Shown here piece by piece: positions 17,032 to 25,861 of a DNA stretch of 64,000 nucleotides. The notes under the pieces were generated by a model, which did no database searches, was not told the DNA's origin, and saw only the letters and a list, made by a program, of their open reading frames with translations. Numbering within the stretch: the first letter of the stretch is position 1; every line of letters starts with the position of its first letter. This DNA comes from Gemmatimonadota bacterium (GTDB lineage: Bacteria > Latescibacterota > UBA2968 > UBA8231): the NCBI GenBank assembly GCA_009841115.1, contig VXML01000051.1:1-64000 (forward strand). The letters run 5' to 3'. The position numbers and the translations under genes are program-made.

Positions 17032-18396
17032 CTAGTTCTCTTGCGTCTTTACGGCGTCTCGGATTTCGCGGATGGTTACTTCCAGTCGGTCTAGCCGCTC
17101 GTTCACGTCTTTTACGTCGTCTTGAATTTTCGTCACGATCCCGACCTGTTCTTCAAGCTCCTCGACCTTCAAGGATTCTTCATCGCTTACGAGGATACTC
17201 GTCAGCGTCGCCGTAAAGACCCCCACCAGAACCATACCCGTAATCACCAGAAAAACGGTGAGAATTTTGCCCGAAGCCGTCTCGGGATTGTGGATGTCGG
17301 CGTACCCGCCGGTGACCAGCGTCGTAAAGCTCCACCAGAGACTCGCCCAGAATCCCGAACCAGACTCCATGCGCTCCAAGCCCATGAAAATGAAGGCCCC
17401 AAACACGAGCGATAACATGCCGTACAGCAGAGACCGCTTGAGCAGCCGCACGTCCAACGTGGTGCTCAAGTGATCCATGCCCCGCCAGAAAAACAGTGCG
17501 ATGCGGAACAATCGCAGCGCCCGTAAAATTCGCACGGCTCTGAGCAGACGCCCCAAGCGAACGATACCTATGTCGCCGGACGCGGCGATGACCTGTACGG
17601 GGGGCAGTGGAATGGACGTTATGAAGTCTATCCAGTTGTTTTTCCAATACCACTTTTTGGAAGCAGCAAGCCGGTGCTCAAAAAAGAAGTTGGCCATGAA
17701 AAGGGAGCAGCAGATCACGTCTATGATCCAGAATATCCACAACGTGCCAACGGAAAAATGAGGTTCTATTTCCACAACGGGATTTTCGTAGTCCTCCCCG
17801 AGGTGGATGACGTCCGCTTGTGTTAGTTTGCCTTCAACTACCTGTCCAGAAACAAGAGCACCAGATCCAACCGCATCCACTATGTGAATGTTTACCCGCT
17901 CATACCCTTGTCCCCCGTTCAAAACGTTTATTCGATGTATCCTGCCTTCTACTACTTCGGCTTTTGCAATAGCACCACTACCTGTAGCTCCTACGCCAAG
18001 GAAGTCGACGGCCAAAATTGCGATTAGAAAAAGAATGAGAAAAAAGATGACTAGGTCTTTGACTCGCACCCGCGCGACGCTGCCTAGGACTCTAGCTTGT
18101 TCATCCATCAGGTGTTTCTTTTGCCGCGCCTGCTCAATGATCCTGACCTTGTCCAGCAATTTCTCTTTTTCGTCGTTCAATCTGGCGATCTGCGCTTCCG
18201 CTTTATCCAGACTCAGTTCGTATTGGCCGTGCCGTTTGCTCAAACTGACCGTTTCGACCGTTTCGATCATTTCGTCGAGTTCTTTTTCTTGCTCGACTAG
18301 CTGACGGTCAATCCTATCGATCTCCTGCACTACCACATCTTTCATCTTGGTAATGCGTTCGAGAGAGCATGATTCGAGTCGCCTTGATAATGACAT
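17032..18396 (-). CDS. voltage-gated-type ion channel with coiled coil and beta-rich insertion
   Basis: This 454-residue membrane protein has an N-terminal coiled coil (about 10-105) and S1 at 114-133. An extra segment of about 80 residues follows, containing two repeats of a Gly-rich motif (GSGA...VVEG...G-x-x-YE at 139-170 and 177-210). S2 is at 217-238 and S3 at about 250-268. S4 has Arg at every third position (LGRLLRAVRILRALRLFR). S5, the pore loop, S6 (376-400) and a C-terminal coiled coil complete the protein. The filter reads TTLVTGGYAD (358-367) where potassium channels have TVGYGD. The start ATG at 18396 avoids overlap with the upstream gene. The fold assignment is firm, but ion selectivity is uncertain. 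Confidence 0.82.
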   Translation of the reverse strand: MSLSRRLESCSLERITKMKDVVVQEIDRIDRQLVEQEKELDEMIETVETVSLSKRHGQYELSLDKAEAQIARLNDEKEKLLDKVRIIEQARQKKHLMDEQARVLGSVARVRVKDLVIFFLILFLIAILAVDFLGVGATGSGAIAKAEVVEGRIHRINVLNGGQGYERVNIHIVDAVGSGALVSGQVVEGKLTQADVIHLGEDYENPVVEIEPHFSVGTLWIFWIIDVICCSLFMANFFFEHRLAASKKWYWKNNWIDFITSIPLPPVQVIAASGDIGIVRLGRLLRAVRILRALRLFRIALFFWRGMDHLSTTLDVRLLKRSLLYGMLSLVFGAFIFMGLERMESGSGFWASLWWSFTTLVTGGYADIHNPETASGKILTVFLVITGMVLVGVFTATLTSILVSDEESLKVEELEEQVGIVTKIQDDVKDVNERLDRLEVTIREIRDAVKTQEN

Positions 18397-18436
18397 GGTG
18401 CGTCGTCCTGTATAGTTTGCGGGTTGTCGATCTCTC

Positions 18437-20110
18437 TTAGAACAACCCTTTGATCTGCCCTGCGTCGTCGAGGTCAATTGACTCAGCCGAGGGTTTCTTC
18501 GGCAGGCCGGGCATGGTCATAATATCGCCCGTCAGCACCACTACAAAACCGGCCCCAGCCGAGACCTTGACGTCGCGGATCGGCACGTCAAAGCCGCGCG
18601 GCCGTCCCTTGAGCCCGGGATCGGTCGAGAGCGAGTACTGGGTCTTGGCGATGCAGACGGGCAGGTTGCCGTAGCCTTCGTCCTCCAGCCGCCTAAATTT
18701 GCTCCGCAGCATCTTGTCCCCCATGATGTCGTCGGCGCCGTAGATCGCTTGGGCGACGGTGCGAACCTTGTCCCAAAGCCGCATGTCGTCGGGATAGAGC
18801 AGCCTGAAGTCGCTCTGCGTGTTTTCGGCCACCTGCACCACGGTGCGGGCGAGGTCTTCGGCCCCTGCGCCGCCGCGGGCGTGGTGATGCGCGGGGACGA
18901 TCTCAACGCCGAGGTGCGCGCACTTATCGCGGATGCATTGAATCTCGTCATCCGTGTCCGTGGCAAAGGCGTTGACCGCTACGACGACGGGCAAGCCGAA
19001 GAGGCGGATGTTTTCAATGTGCTTTTTGAGGTTTTCGACACCTCGTTCAACCGCGCCGACATTGGGTTTGGCGATTCTTTTGAGCGAGGCACCGCCGTGA
19101 AATTTGAGGGCGCGCACCGTGGCCACTAGCACTACGAGGTCCGGGGCGAGGCCGCTCTGGCGGCACTTGATGTTGGCGAATTTCTCCGCGCCCAAGTCCG
19201 CGCCAAAGCCAGCCTCGGTGATGGTGTATTCGGACAGGCGCGTGCTCAGGCGGGTGGCGGCAATGGAGTTGCAGCCGTGGGCGATATTGGCAAAGGGACC
19301 GCCGTGGACTAACGCTGGGTTGCCCTCTAGGGTCTGCACCAAGTTGGGTTGGCAGGCGTCCTTCAGCAGCACTGCCATGGCACCGTGGACTGCTAGGTCC
19401 GCAGCACGAACGGTCTCGCGGGAACGGGTCTGGGCGACGACGATCCGGCCGAGCCGCTCTTTGAGCTCGGCCCGCGATTCGGACAGGCAGAGAATGGCCA
19501 TGACCTCCGAGGCGACGGCAATGTCGAACCCCGATTGGCGCGGAAAGGAGTTGGCCGTCCCTCCTAGCCCGACGACGATATCGCGCAGTGCCCGGTCATT
19601 TATGTCGAGGACGCGGTTCCAGACGATGCGGCGGTGATCAATGCGGCGCACATTGCCGTGGTGGATGTAGTTGTCGAGGGCCGCGGCGAGTAGGTTATGC
19701 GCCGCGGAGACCGCGTGGATGTCGCCAGTGAAGTGTAGGTTGATGTCCTCCATCGGCGCTACCTGAGCATAGCCGCCGCCCGCGCCGCCGCCCTTCATGC
19801 CGAAGCAAGGCCCTAGCGAAGGCTCGCGCAGGCAGACAGTGGTGCGCTTGCCAAGGCGGTTGAGCGCGTCGCCTAAGCCGATGGTGGTGGTGGTTTTGCC
19901 CTCGCCCGCCGGAGTCGGGTTGATGGCCGAGACGAGGATTAGCTTGCCGGTAGTAGGTGCGTCTTCGAGCTGCTGGCAGAACTCCTGCGAGACCTTGGCC
20001 TTGACGCGGCCGTAGTGTTCAAGGTGTTCGGAGCCGATCCCGAGCTGGGCGGCCACGTCGTCGATGGAGTGGAGTGAGGTCTGGCGGGCGATTTCAATAT
20101 CGGGTAGCAA
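18437..20110 (-). CDS. fhs: formate--tetrahydrofolate ligase
   Basis: This 557-residue enzyme makes 10-formyl-THF from formate, THF and ATP. The ATP site [19 protein letters not shown] starts at residue 66. [20 protein letters not shown] and [14 protein letters not shown] are diagnostic. Length matches the family. The start is TTG at 20110, with AGGAG six bases upstream. Longer starts would run into the preceding dehydrogenase gene. It lies in a minus-strand run of isomerase, SDR, fhs and channel, with short gaps (93, 28 and 40 bases). Confidence 0.95.
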   Translation of the reverse strand: MLPDIEIARQTSLHSIDDVAAQLGIGSEHLEHYGRVKAKVSQEFCQQLEDAPTTGKLILVSAINPTPAGEGKTTTTIGLGDALNRLGKRTTVCLREPSLGPCFGMKGGGAGGGYAQVAPMEDINLHFTGDIHAVSAAHNLLAAALDNYIHHGNVRRIDHRRIVWNRVLDINDRALRDIVVGLGGTANSFPRQSGFDIAVASEVMAILCLSESRAELKERLGRIVVAQTRSRETVRAADLAVHGAMAVLLKDACQPNLVQTLEGNPALVHGGPFANIAHGCNSIAATRLSTRLSEYTITEAGFGADLGAEKFANIKCRQSGLAPDLVVLVATVRALKFHGGASLKRIAKPNVGAVERGVENLKKHIENIRLFGLPVVVAVNAFATDTDDEIQCIRDKCAHLGVEIVPAHHHARGGAGAEDLARTVVQVAENTQSDFRLLYPDDMRLWDKVRTVAQAIYGADDIMGDKMLRSKFRRLEDEGYGNLPVCIAKTQYSLSTDPGLKGRPRGFDVPIRDVKVSAGAGFVVVLTGDIMTMPGLPKKPSAESIDLDDAGQIKGLF

Positions 20111-20138
20111 AGTAAACTCCTGATTTGAATAGGTCGGT

Positions 20139-20957
20139 CTATACGCCGCAAAATGCGGAAAAGCCGCCGTCGATGGGCACGATGGCACCAGTGACAAATG
20201 TGGCTGCGTCCGAAAAGAGCCACAGGGCCGCGCCTACTACTTCGTGCGGGTCGCCAAAGCGGGCCATGGGGACGTTTTTGAGAATGGTCTGGCCGCGATC
20301 GGTCAGCTCGCCGCTTGCTTCGTCGAGGAGCAGGAAGCGGTTTTGCGCGGTGATCATAAAGCCCGGGGCCACGGCATTGACGCGGATTTTGGACGCGTAG
20401 GTCGTGGCCATGTGCACGGATAGCCAGCGGGTGAAACTATCGGCCGCCGCCTTGCCATTGGAATACGCCAAGGCCCGCGACAGCGGCAGCCCTCCGCCGA
20501 TGGAGGTGATATTGACAACGGCTCCATCGCCTTTAGCGGCGAAGACGCGGCCCACAGCCTGCGAGGGCAGGACGGCGCTTAGATAGTTGAGGTCCATCAC
20601 CATCCTGACCGCTTCTGGATCAATATCAAAGAATTCGAGTTCCGGGGAAGTGGTGGTATCCTTGTGGCTGCCACCAGCGCCGTTGAGCAGGAAGTCGATG
20701 GTGCCAAAGTGCTCAAGGGTCTCCGCGAGCGCAGCCTCGACGCTGTCTTTGCTGACGACATTGCACTCGACGGGCAGGACCTTGTCGGGAAAGTCTTGGT
20801 TGATTTCGTCGGCTTTGGCGCGGGCCGCCTCTGGAGAAATGTCCCAGATCGCCACTTCAGCGCCCGCTCGGGCGAGGCCGCGGGCGATTTCGCCGCCAAT
20901 GGCACCGCCAGCGCCGGTCGCCACGGCCTTTTTGCCGTGGAAGTCAAAAGTAGTCAA
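20139..20957 (-). CDS. SDR family oxidoreductase, D-mannonate oxidoreductase-like
   Basis: This is a 272-residue NAD(P)-dependent short-chain dehydrogenase. The cofactor loop is [11 protein letters not shown], the structural motif NGAGGSHKD, and the catalytic residues are Ser152, Tyr165 and Lys169 (YSNGK). The segment [15 protein letters not shown] followed by a long insertion before MARFGDP resembles the mannonate/fructuronate reductases of uronate catabolism. That assignment fits the adjacent sugar isomerase and Gfo/Idh genes but remains tentative. The start is TTG at 20957, preceded by AGGAGAGG. Confidence 0.85.
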   Translation of the reverse strand: MTTFDFHGKKAVATGAGGAIGGEIARGLARAGAEVAIWDISPEAARAKADEINQDFPDKVLPVECNVVSKDSVEAALAETLEHFGTIDFLLNGAGGSHKDTTTSPELEFFDIDPEAVRMVMDLNYLSAVLPSQAVGRVFAAKGDGAVVNITSIGGGLPLSRALAYSNGKAAADSFTRWLSVHMATTYASKIRVNAVAPGFMITAQNRFLLLDEASGELTDRGQTILKNVPMARFGDPHEVVGAALWLFSDAATFVTGAIVPIDGGFSAFCGV

Positions 20958-21050
20958 GGTGATGCCTCTCCTTCGGTTAAAATTCAGTCGCTGAGCCGTG
21001 GGGAATCGTCAATGCGGGCAATGTCGAGAAAAGGTGGGAGGTACTCATCG

Positions 21051-21875
21051 TCACCGCACAGGAGAGCGGCCCTTGCTCAGCGCCGGTGCCAACGCCGCAT
21101 AGCCGACCGCGCAGGATTCGTCGAAATCCATGGTGACAAACGTCTCTATCGCCAGAGCTTCGGCAAAGCCGATGTCCCGGAGCCCCTGCACGATGCGCGG
21201 ATAGTCGAGGCTTCCACGGCCGGGGATTTTGTGGTCCCAGTCGGGGTAGGTACCGATGTGGTCCTTGAGGTGGGCGTGTACAATATGCCCCTGCCACTGG
21301 TGGGCGACTGCGACCGGGTCCAAGCCGAGGAGCGTCAGATAGCAAGGGTCGAAATTGATGCCAAAAGACGCGCTGCCGACCTCATCGTGCAGCTCCAAGA
21401 AGCGTTCGGGGGTGTCGGTGAGCCAACCGGCCCACACGCCATCGACTGCCAACTGCACGTTGCGAGGCTCTGCATAGGCGAGCGAGTCTTGGAGATAGGC
21501 GACCACTCGTCGCCAAGCTTCGGCTCGCTGGGCGTCGTCATCTTTGGGACCGCCCATGTGGAAGACGACGAGCGGTGCGCCGACATCCACGGCCAAATCG
21601 ACCGACCCCTTGAGGTCGAGCGGTTCGTCGGTAAAGAGCGAATCGGCGAGATTGGCATGGGTGATAACGGCTTCGATGGTCAGGCCCAGCCGCTCGGCAA
21701 TGCTCCGGGTCTGCGCGTGCAATTCGGGCGTCACCGAGCGCGGATTCGCCGACGGCCCGTGAGTACCCGAAATGTCGATGCCGTCGTAGCCAGTAGCGGC
21801 GATTTTTTTCAGTGCCGGCTCGAGCGGCATTTCAAGCCGGTCGGTGTAGCTATAGGTGTAAAAGGCAAGGCGCAT
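21051..21875 (-). CDS. sugar phosphate isomerase/epimerase (xylose isomerase-like TIM barrel)
   Basis: This 274-residue AP-endonuclease-2-type barrel is usually a metal-dependent sugar isomerase or epimerase. Visible features are YDGIDISGTHGP, HANLADSL, VVFHMGGP, the metal-site region FGINFDPCYL with HAHLKDH, and IETFVTMDFD near the end. The substrate is unknown. With the SDR downstream and the divergent Gfo/Idh gene it suggests a sugar or sugar-acid route. The ATG has only weak Shine-Dalgarno support. Confidence 0.85.
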   Translation of the reverse strand: MRLAFYTYSYTDRLEMPLEPALKKIAATGYDGIDISGTHGPSANPRSVTPELHAQTRSIAERLGLTIEAVITHANLADSLFTDEPLDLKGSVDLAVDVGAPLVVFHMGGPKDDDAQRAEAWRRVVAYLQDSLAYAEPRNVQLAVDGVWAGWLTDTPERFLELHDEVGSASFGINFDPCYLTLLGLDPVAVAHQWQGHIVHAHLKDHIGTYPDWDHKIPGRGSLDYPRIVQGLRDIGFAEALAIETFVTMDFDESCAVGYAALAPALSKGRSPVR

Positions 21876-21908
21876 GGCTCAAATTAAATTCTGATGTTAA
21901 GCACCCAG

Positions 21909-21937
21909 GTAGGGGGCGGTTTCAAACCGCCCCCTAC
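21909..21937. repeat. perfect 14-bp inverted repeat with one-base centre
   Basis: GTAGGGGGCGGTTT (21909-21922) is mirrored exactly by AAACCGCCCCCTAC (21924-21937) around a single C. It lies between divergent genes and has no T-run on either strand, so it is not an ordinary terminator. It resembles a dispersed REP-type palindrome. No second copy is seen in this window. Confidence 0.6.
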
Positions 21938-22090
21938 AGCGGCCACCGGCCACGTACTGCGTAACGTCAGTTAAATTGCTGAATATCGACGTACATGGGA
22001 GGCTTCTTCCTTTATAGGAGGAAGCAAAACACACATCTTATTGTATTTAATCAAATCCCTTTTTGCAATTTTACGCAGAGGAGATACGAC

Positions 22091-23173
22091 ATGGCACAAC
22101 CGTTGGGCGAGGCTTACAAACGGATCGAGGCGACGCGACCGCGTGGGTCGTATCGCGGCGCAGTGGTCGGCTGTGGGCGGATGGGCAGCACCATTGACGA
22201 CGAGCACATTGGGATGCCGCACTATCCCTGGCCGTGGGCACACGCCCCGGCCATGATCGAAGCGCGGGGCATTGAGTTGATCGGCGCGGCCGACGTGGAC
22301 CGAGCCAAGTTGGACGACTTTGCCCAGCGCTGGGGGGTGGACGCCCTGTACGAAGATTACCGCGAGTTGGTCGCCCAAGAACAGCCCGACGTGGTGGCAG
22401 TGACGACGCGGCCCGACGAGCGAGCCGAGGTGGTCATCGGCCTAGCTGAGGCCGGGGTGCGGGCGATTTTTGCCACCAAGCCGATGTGCCGCACCTTGGC
22501 CGAGGCCGACGCCATGATCGCGGCGTGCAAGGCGAATGGAACCCTTCTGTCCATCGCCTGCCATCTCAACTGGTACAACTGGTACACCAATGCGCGGCAG
22601 GCCATAGCTGACGGAGCGATTGGCCCGTTGCGCTCCATGGTCTGCCACAGCCCACACAGCCTATCGAATCTGCAAAGCCATACGCTGGCTTTGTTTCGGC
22701 TGTTTGCCGGAGCGCCGGCCGAGTGGGTGATGGGCGAGATGGACGATGAGGAGCAGGCCGCGGCCGACCGGGATTTATCCGGCTCGGGCTACATTGCCTA
22801 CGCCAATGGAGTGCGCGGCTTTTTGAACTCCCGCGCCGACCGCTCGGGGCATGCGTGGACCTTGGAGTTTATCGGCGAGCGCGGGATGATCGTCTCGCGC
22901 AATGCCCACGCGCAATTCGAACTATGGGGGGCGCATCCAGAGACCGGCGAGCCGATCCAGCGGCAGTTCCCCAACCCGTGGCACCCGCGCTCGTCTATGG
23001 TTGATGCGATTGAAGGTGTCTGTCGGGCGATTGAAGAGGGGGAAGAGCTGATTTGCCCAGGGGAATTTGGGCGCGAGGCACTGGAAATCGCCATTGGCTT
23101 GCGCGAGTCTCATCGGCAGGGCAATGGGCGAGTGGATTTGCCGCTGGCGAATCGGGCGTTGCGGATGGGCTAG
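22091..23173 (+). CDS. Gfo/Idh/MocA family oxidoreductase
   Basis: This 360-residue NAD(P)-dependent sugar dehydrogenase-type protein has an N-terminal Rossmann domain (VVGCGRMGSTI) and the family motif FATKPMCRTLAEAD, corresponding to the E-K-P box with Thr for Glu. The C-terminal alpha/beta substrate domain holds HLNWYNW. The start is ATG at 22091, preceded by GAGGAGA. It is divergent from the isomerase gene. Its 3' end is repeated as a broken copy at 23848-24053, on the other side of a toxin-antitoxin pair. The substrate is unknown. Confidence 0.88.
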   Translation: MAQPLGEAYKRIEATRPRGSYRGAVVGCGRMGSTIDDEHIGMPHYPWPWAHAPAMIEARGIELIGAADVDRAKLDDFAQRWGVDALYEDYRELVAQEQPDVVAVTTRPDERAEVVIGLAEAGVRAIFATKPMCRTLAEADAMIAACKANGTLLSIACHLNWYNWYTNARQAIADGAIGPLRSMVCHSPHSLSNLQSHTLALFRLFAGAPAEWVMGEMDDEEQAAADRDLSGSGYIAYANGVRGFLNSRADRSGHAWTLEFIGERGMIVSRNAHAQFELWGAHPETGEPIQRQFPNPWHPRSSMVDAIEGVCRAIEEGEELICPGEFGREALEIAIGLRESHRQGNGRVDLPLANRALRMG

Positions 23174-23484
23174 GGTTGGGAAGGTAGGGGTCGAAATCCC
23201 CTTGATTTGTTCAGTTTGGCATGTTCGCGCAATACGCGGTTGATCTCGGTCTGGTATCCCTTTCCATCTGGAGTGTTTGCCCTGAACCATGCCACCACAT
23301 CGGCATCCAGCCGCAGCGTGATCTGCTGCTTCACTGGCCGATACAGGGCACCGCGTCTGGCACCGGACCAATCCAGAATCTCGGGTATGTCGCTCGTATC
23401 AATTTTCTCGTCGGAAAGGGCCGCAAGCGACTCAATCTCCGCCTTCTGTTCATTGGTAAGTCCTTTAGAAGTCCCCTTCTTCAT
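23170..23484 (-). CDS. brnA: BrnA-type antitoxin
   Basis: This 104-residue antitoxin would bind the BrnT toxin and, by family knowledge, represses the operon. Its conserved C-terminal part KQQITLRLDADVVAWFRA is the ribbon-helix-helix DNA-binding segment, followed by GYQTEINRVLREH. The central IPEILDWSGARRGALYRP is typical of BrnA. The start ATG at 23484 follows AAAGGAGAG. It overlaps the end of brnT by 20 bases, and its stop overlaps the stop of the convergent Gfo/Idh gene by 4 bases. Confidence 0.9.
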   Translation of the reverse strand: MKKGTSKGLTNEQKAEIESLAALSDEKIDTSDIPEILDWSGARRGALYRPVKQQITLRLDADVVAWFRANTPDGKGYQTEINRVLREHAKLNKSRGFRPLPSQP

Positions 23485-23755
23485 ACGCTCTCCTTTCGTG
23501 CGCCGTAGCTTTCCGGGCACTGATGATACGACCCGTCTCTACACCAGTTCTACTGTCTAGTTTGGGCCACGTATGTGCCACAATTACAGCTACGTTGCCG
23601 ATCATGCCGACGGTATGCCATCGGTCTTCGTTTGGGTTTGGGTCCGGTCGTTGGGCCATTAGTGGATCCTCAAACACGAGCTTCGCTGTCTTGAAGCTGA
23701 GGCCGTGCTTCCGCTTGTTGGTACGGTTCTTGTCTTCGTCCCATGTCCAGTACAA
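23465..23755 (-). CDS. brnT: BrnT-type ribonuclease toxin
   Basis: This 96-residue RelE-like ribonuclease toxin starts TWDEDKNRTNKRKHGLSF, the family N-terminal signature. It continues with VFEDPL and ends with ISARKATAHERRAYEEGDF, whose Arg and His/Glu residues belong to the active site. It is complete. The start is TTG at 23755 with AAGGA upstream. The gene precedes brnA in the usual order. A strong promoter lies immediately upstream. Confidence 0.9.
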   Translation of the reverse strand: MYWTWDEDKNRTNKRKHGLSFKTAKLVFEDPLMAQRPDPNPNEDRWHTVGMIGNVAVIVAHTWPKLDSRTGVETGRIISARKATAHERRAYEEGDF

Positions 23756-23779
23756 TTATCCAATCCTTGTAACTACATT

Positions 23780-23808
23780 ATCATAGCTACGCTACCACGA
23801 TTCGTCAA
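23780..23808 (-). promoter_or_regulatory. sigma70-type promoter of brnT-brnA
   Basis: Reading the minus strand, TTGACG (23808-23803) and TATGAT (23785-23780) are separated by exactly 17 bases, 25 bases before the brnT start. It is one of the best promoter matches in the window. BrnA normally represses its own promoter, so an operator is expected here. Confidence 0.65.
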
Positions 23809-23847
23809 CTTGCTCGGCCACCAACCCACCAAGCATAGCTTGCCGCC

Positions 23848-24053
23848 GATCCCAACTCGTGACACCCGCACTCGTCCATGGTGGATGCCATAGAGGGCGT
23901 CTGTCGGGCTATTGAGAAGGGAAAAGAGCGGATTTGCCCGGGGGAATTTGGGCGCGAGGCGTTGGAGATTGCCATTGGCCTGCGCGAGTCGCATCGGCAG
24001 GGCAATGGGCGGGTGGATTTGCCGCTAGCGAATCGGGCGTTGCGGATGGGCTA
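23848..24053 (+). pseudogene. 3' remnant of a second Gfo/Idh gene
   Basis: This stretch aligns with the last 200 or so bases of the Gfo/Idh gene at 22091-23173 and ends at the same stop (...NRALRMG). Most differences are third-position changes, so it looks like a once-functional paralogue rather than a fresh duplication. In the matching frame a Trp codon (TGG) is now TGA near 23860, and everything 5' of about 23848 is missing. The BrnTA pair and its promoter occupy the space where the rest of the gene would be. Confidence 0.8.
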
Positions 24054-24345
24054 GGGCGTCCCTAAAGCGTTTGTACTTGCAAAAAACAAGGCCCCTTGCC
24101 GGTTCTTGAGCTGTAATTAACTCACTACGTGAATGATTATCATTAAGCAGATGAGTCCGATGTACTGCCGCGCCGTGGTGGAAAGTACTGTGAGTTGGAA
24201 CTAGGGGCTTGTATTGAAAAAATAAGGGTCGTCCAAGCAAATGTTGGCGGCCCTGTGTAGTATTGCACCTACGTCGTAGGGTATTACTTACCCCTTTCTA
24301 TATTTAGCGCAAGCATGATGTTGTTCCTAAGAGTAGAGGGTTTAC
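24054..24345. other. intergenic stretch with no recognised gene
   Basis: There is no credible coding frame. GTATTGAAAAAATAAGGGTC at 24211-24230 vaguely resembles the promoter-like element found at 55-61 kb, but the match is too short to assign. There is no terminator with a good T-run. Confidence 0.4.
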
Positions 24346-24891
24346 CTACGTGCGCTTGAAAAAGGCACGAAAGTTGTCGTCCTCATCAACCACCAAACTG
24401 AGCCCCAATAAAGCTTCATCTGCAAGGGGATCGTCACTTTCGCTGAGTTCATCGAACACGGCCTTGAACGAGTAGATGAGGGTGAGTTCATCGCCATCAA
24501 CAAAATACTTAACTCGCTCCTCATCGCCATCTTCGTACGTCGTGATTAATACGTTGCCTTCCGTTCGCCATGTACCAATGTCACCACTGTTGTCAACATA
24601 CGCTCCGTTTGCATTGAGCCGAAAGGTAAATACTCGGACAAACATGGAATCCTCCGAGAAGGCGGCACGCATCTCAGAGACAGCCGTATCTATCTCGCTT
24701 TGGCTAGAACCCAAATCACGCATGAGATTCACAAAGTTCGAGATGAGGATGTCAATGACGTCGCTACTGTCAAATTCCCACGTGCCTACGAGATTCTCGT
24801 CCAGTATAACAGGGTTCTCCTCAGGAGTAACGGGATTGTCCCCATCGTCCCCACAAGCCGATAAGGCTAAGAGGAAAAAGAGTGCAAGCAT
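24346..24891 (-). CDS. lipoprotein, lipocalin-like domain, function unknown
   Basis: This is a 181-residue protein with signal peptide and lipobox LALSAC, followed by an acidic Asp/Pro/Glu linker. The body contains LVGTWEFDS, a Leu/Ile-rich helix and the pattern LNANGAYVDNSGDIGTW...GNVLITTYEDG. This is the strand order of small lipocalin-like (DUF-type) domains that open with G-x-W. It has AAGGAG before the ATG. Its start lies 25 bases inside the end of the CoiA-like gene upstream, so the two are probably co-transcribed. Function is unknown. Confidence 0.75.
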   Translation of the reverse strand: MLALFFLLALSACGDDGDNPVTPEENPVILDENLVGTWEFDSSDVIDILISNFVNLMRDLGSSQSEIDTAVSEMRAAFSEDSMFVRVFTFRLNANGAYVDNSGDIGTWRTEGNVLITTYEDGDEERVKYFVDGDELTLIYSFKAVFDELSESDDPLADEALLGLSLVVDEDDNFRAFFKRT

Positions 24892-25850
24892 GATAGCGGC
24901 TCCTTAAAGGGTAGATGTTCTTCAGCAGGCGCGGGCCATACCCACTCGCTGCATTCTAAGATCTTCTCTATGGTAAGGCCCTGGCCATCCCCATAGAATT
25001 TATTAGCGTCAACTTCGAGGACATAACGCTTTTCGTCTTGCACTTGTTTCTTAAAGGCGTCATCCTTCGCATTGGTGTCCCTCACCTCGATTATGATGTG
25101 GTCTAGGCTCTCAGCCGAAGGCGTCCTTTCTTTTAGGCGGTCTTTCAGCTTGGGGTCCATTTTTTTACTTACCTCTTTTCGCCCGGCATAAAATTCAGGC
25201 AAAATTTGAGGACGAAACCTAGCTTCTTGAAAATCCCTTTCGTTTAATCCAGACATCCACTGAATAAAGGGCTTGATCATCTTGTAAAGCATGGGGACAT
25301 CTGACTCATCAGGATAATGTCTTTTCCATTCTGCTCTCAAATGAGAGCCTATTTTATTTTTCTCCATCAGATACGCAGTAAGAAGCCAGTCGTGCTCAAC
25401 GTCTCCTCCACAAAACGGCTCGTAATACTTGTCAAACTGTTTTAAACAGAGCTTGTATATCTTAGGGACAAACGCCCGCTTGAAATCCATTATAGGCATA
25501 ACCTCAAGGCGAACATCGTACCTTCTGTTCCTCTCTGAAAATTCCACTTGGGCTCCGTCCAGACACACTACAAATCTTCGAGGGGCAATTAGCCCAGGAT
25601 GCTCAGGTAGCGTCAATATCTGGCTTGGCAATGCCTGTGCGATCCAGCCTTTGACGATGTCGTGGATAGTGCAGGCCGTTCTTGGCGGATGAGAAAAGTG
25701 GGACTGTCTTATCTTCCCACGCTTAAGCACGAGCGGCTTATCGCAGCCGATGCAGACGCAACCGCACTTGCTGCCTGAGTCAAGCTGTGGGGTATCTGGC
25801 GTAACGAACTCCCCATGCCGTTTAGCGATTTTAATTTTTAAATCAGACAT
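24867..25850 (-). CDS. CoiA-like protein with N-terminal zinc-binding motif
   Basis: This 327-residue protein has Cys at 29, 31, 33 and 36 followed by the basic GKIRQSHFSHPP (His51, His54). That arrangement resembles the zinc-knuckle N-terminus of competence protein CoiA. The middle has charged helices, and VEFSERNRRYDVRLEV may be part of a nuclease-like core. The C-terminal half is not recognised. The start ATG at 25850 has GGGAG upstream. Its leader is made of the truncated toxin gene 25862-25969. CoiA proteins are linked to DNA uptake, but a role here is speculative, and a defence or mobile-element function is equally possible. Confidence 0.55.
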   Translation of the reverse strand: MSDLKIKIAKRHGEFVTPDTPQLDSGSKCGCVCIGCDKPLVLKRGKIRQSHFSHPPRTACTIHDIVKGWIAQALPSQILTLPEHPGLIAPRRFVVCLDGAQVEFSERNRRYDVRLEVMPIMDFKRAFVPKIYKLCLKQFDKYYEPFCGGDVEHDWLLTAYLMEKNKIGSHLRAEWKRHYPDESDVPMLYKMIKPFIQWMSGLNERDFQEARFRPQILPEFYAGRKEVSKKMDPKLKDRLKERTPSAESLDHIIIEVRDTNAKDDAFKKQVQDEKRYVLEVDANKFYGDGQGLTIEKILECSEWVWPAPAEEHLPFKEPLSCLHSFSS

Positions 25851-25861
25851 AAATACTCCCC

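Noticed and set aside
22002-22025. Hairpin GCTTCTTCCT-TTAT-AGGAGGAAGC in the Gfo/Idh leader considered as a riboswitch or terminator
   Set aside because: There is no T-run and no further conserved structure. It is a single stem with one G-T pair and is not assignable.
24211-24230. Possible fifth copy of the promoter-like element
   Set aside because: Only about 16 bases match, the dyad is missing, and no minus-strand gene follows at a sensible distance.
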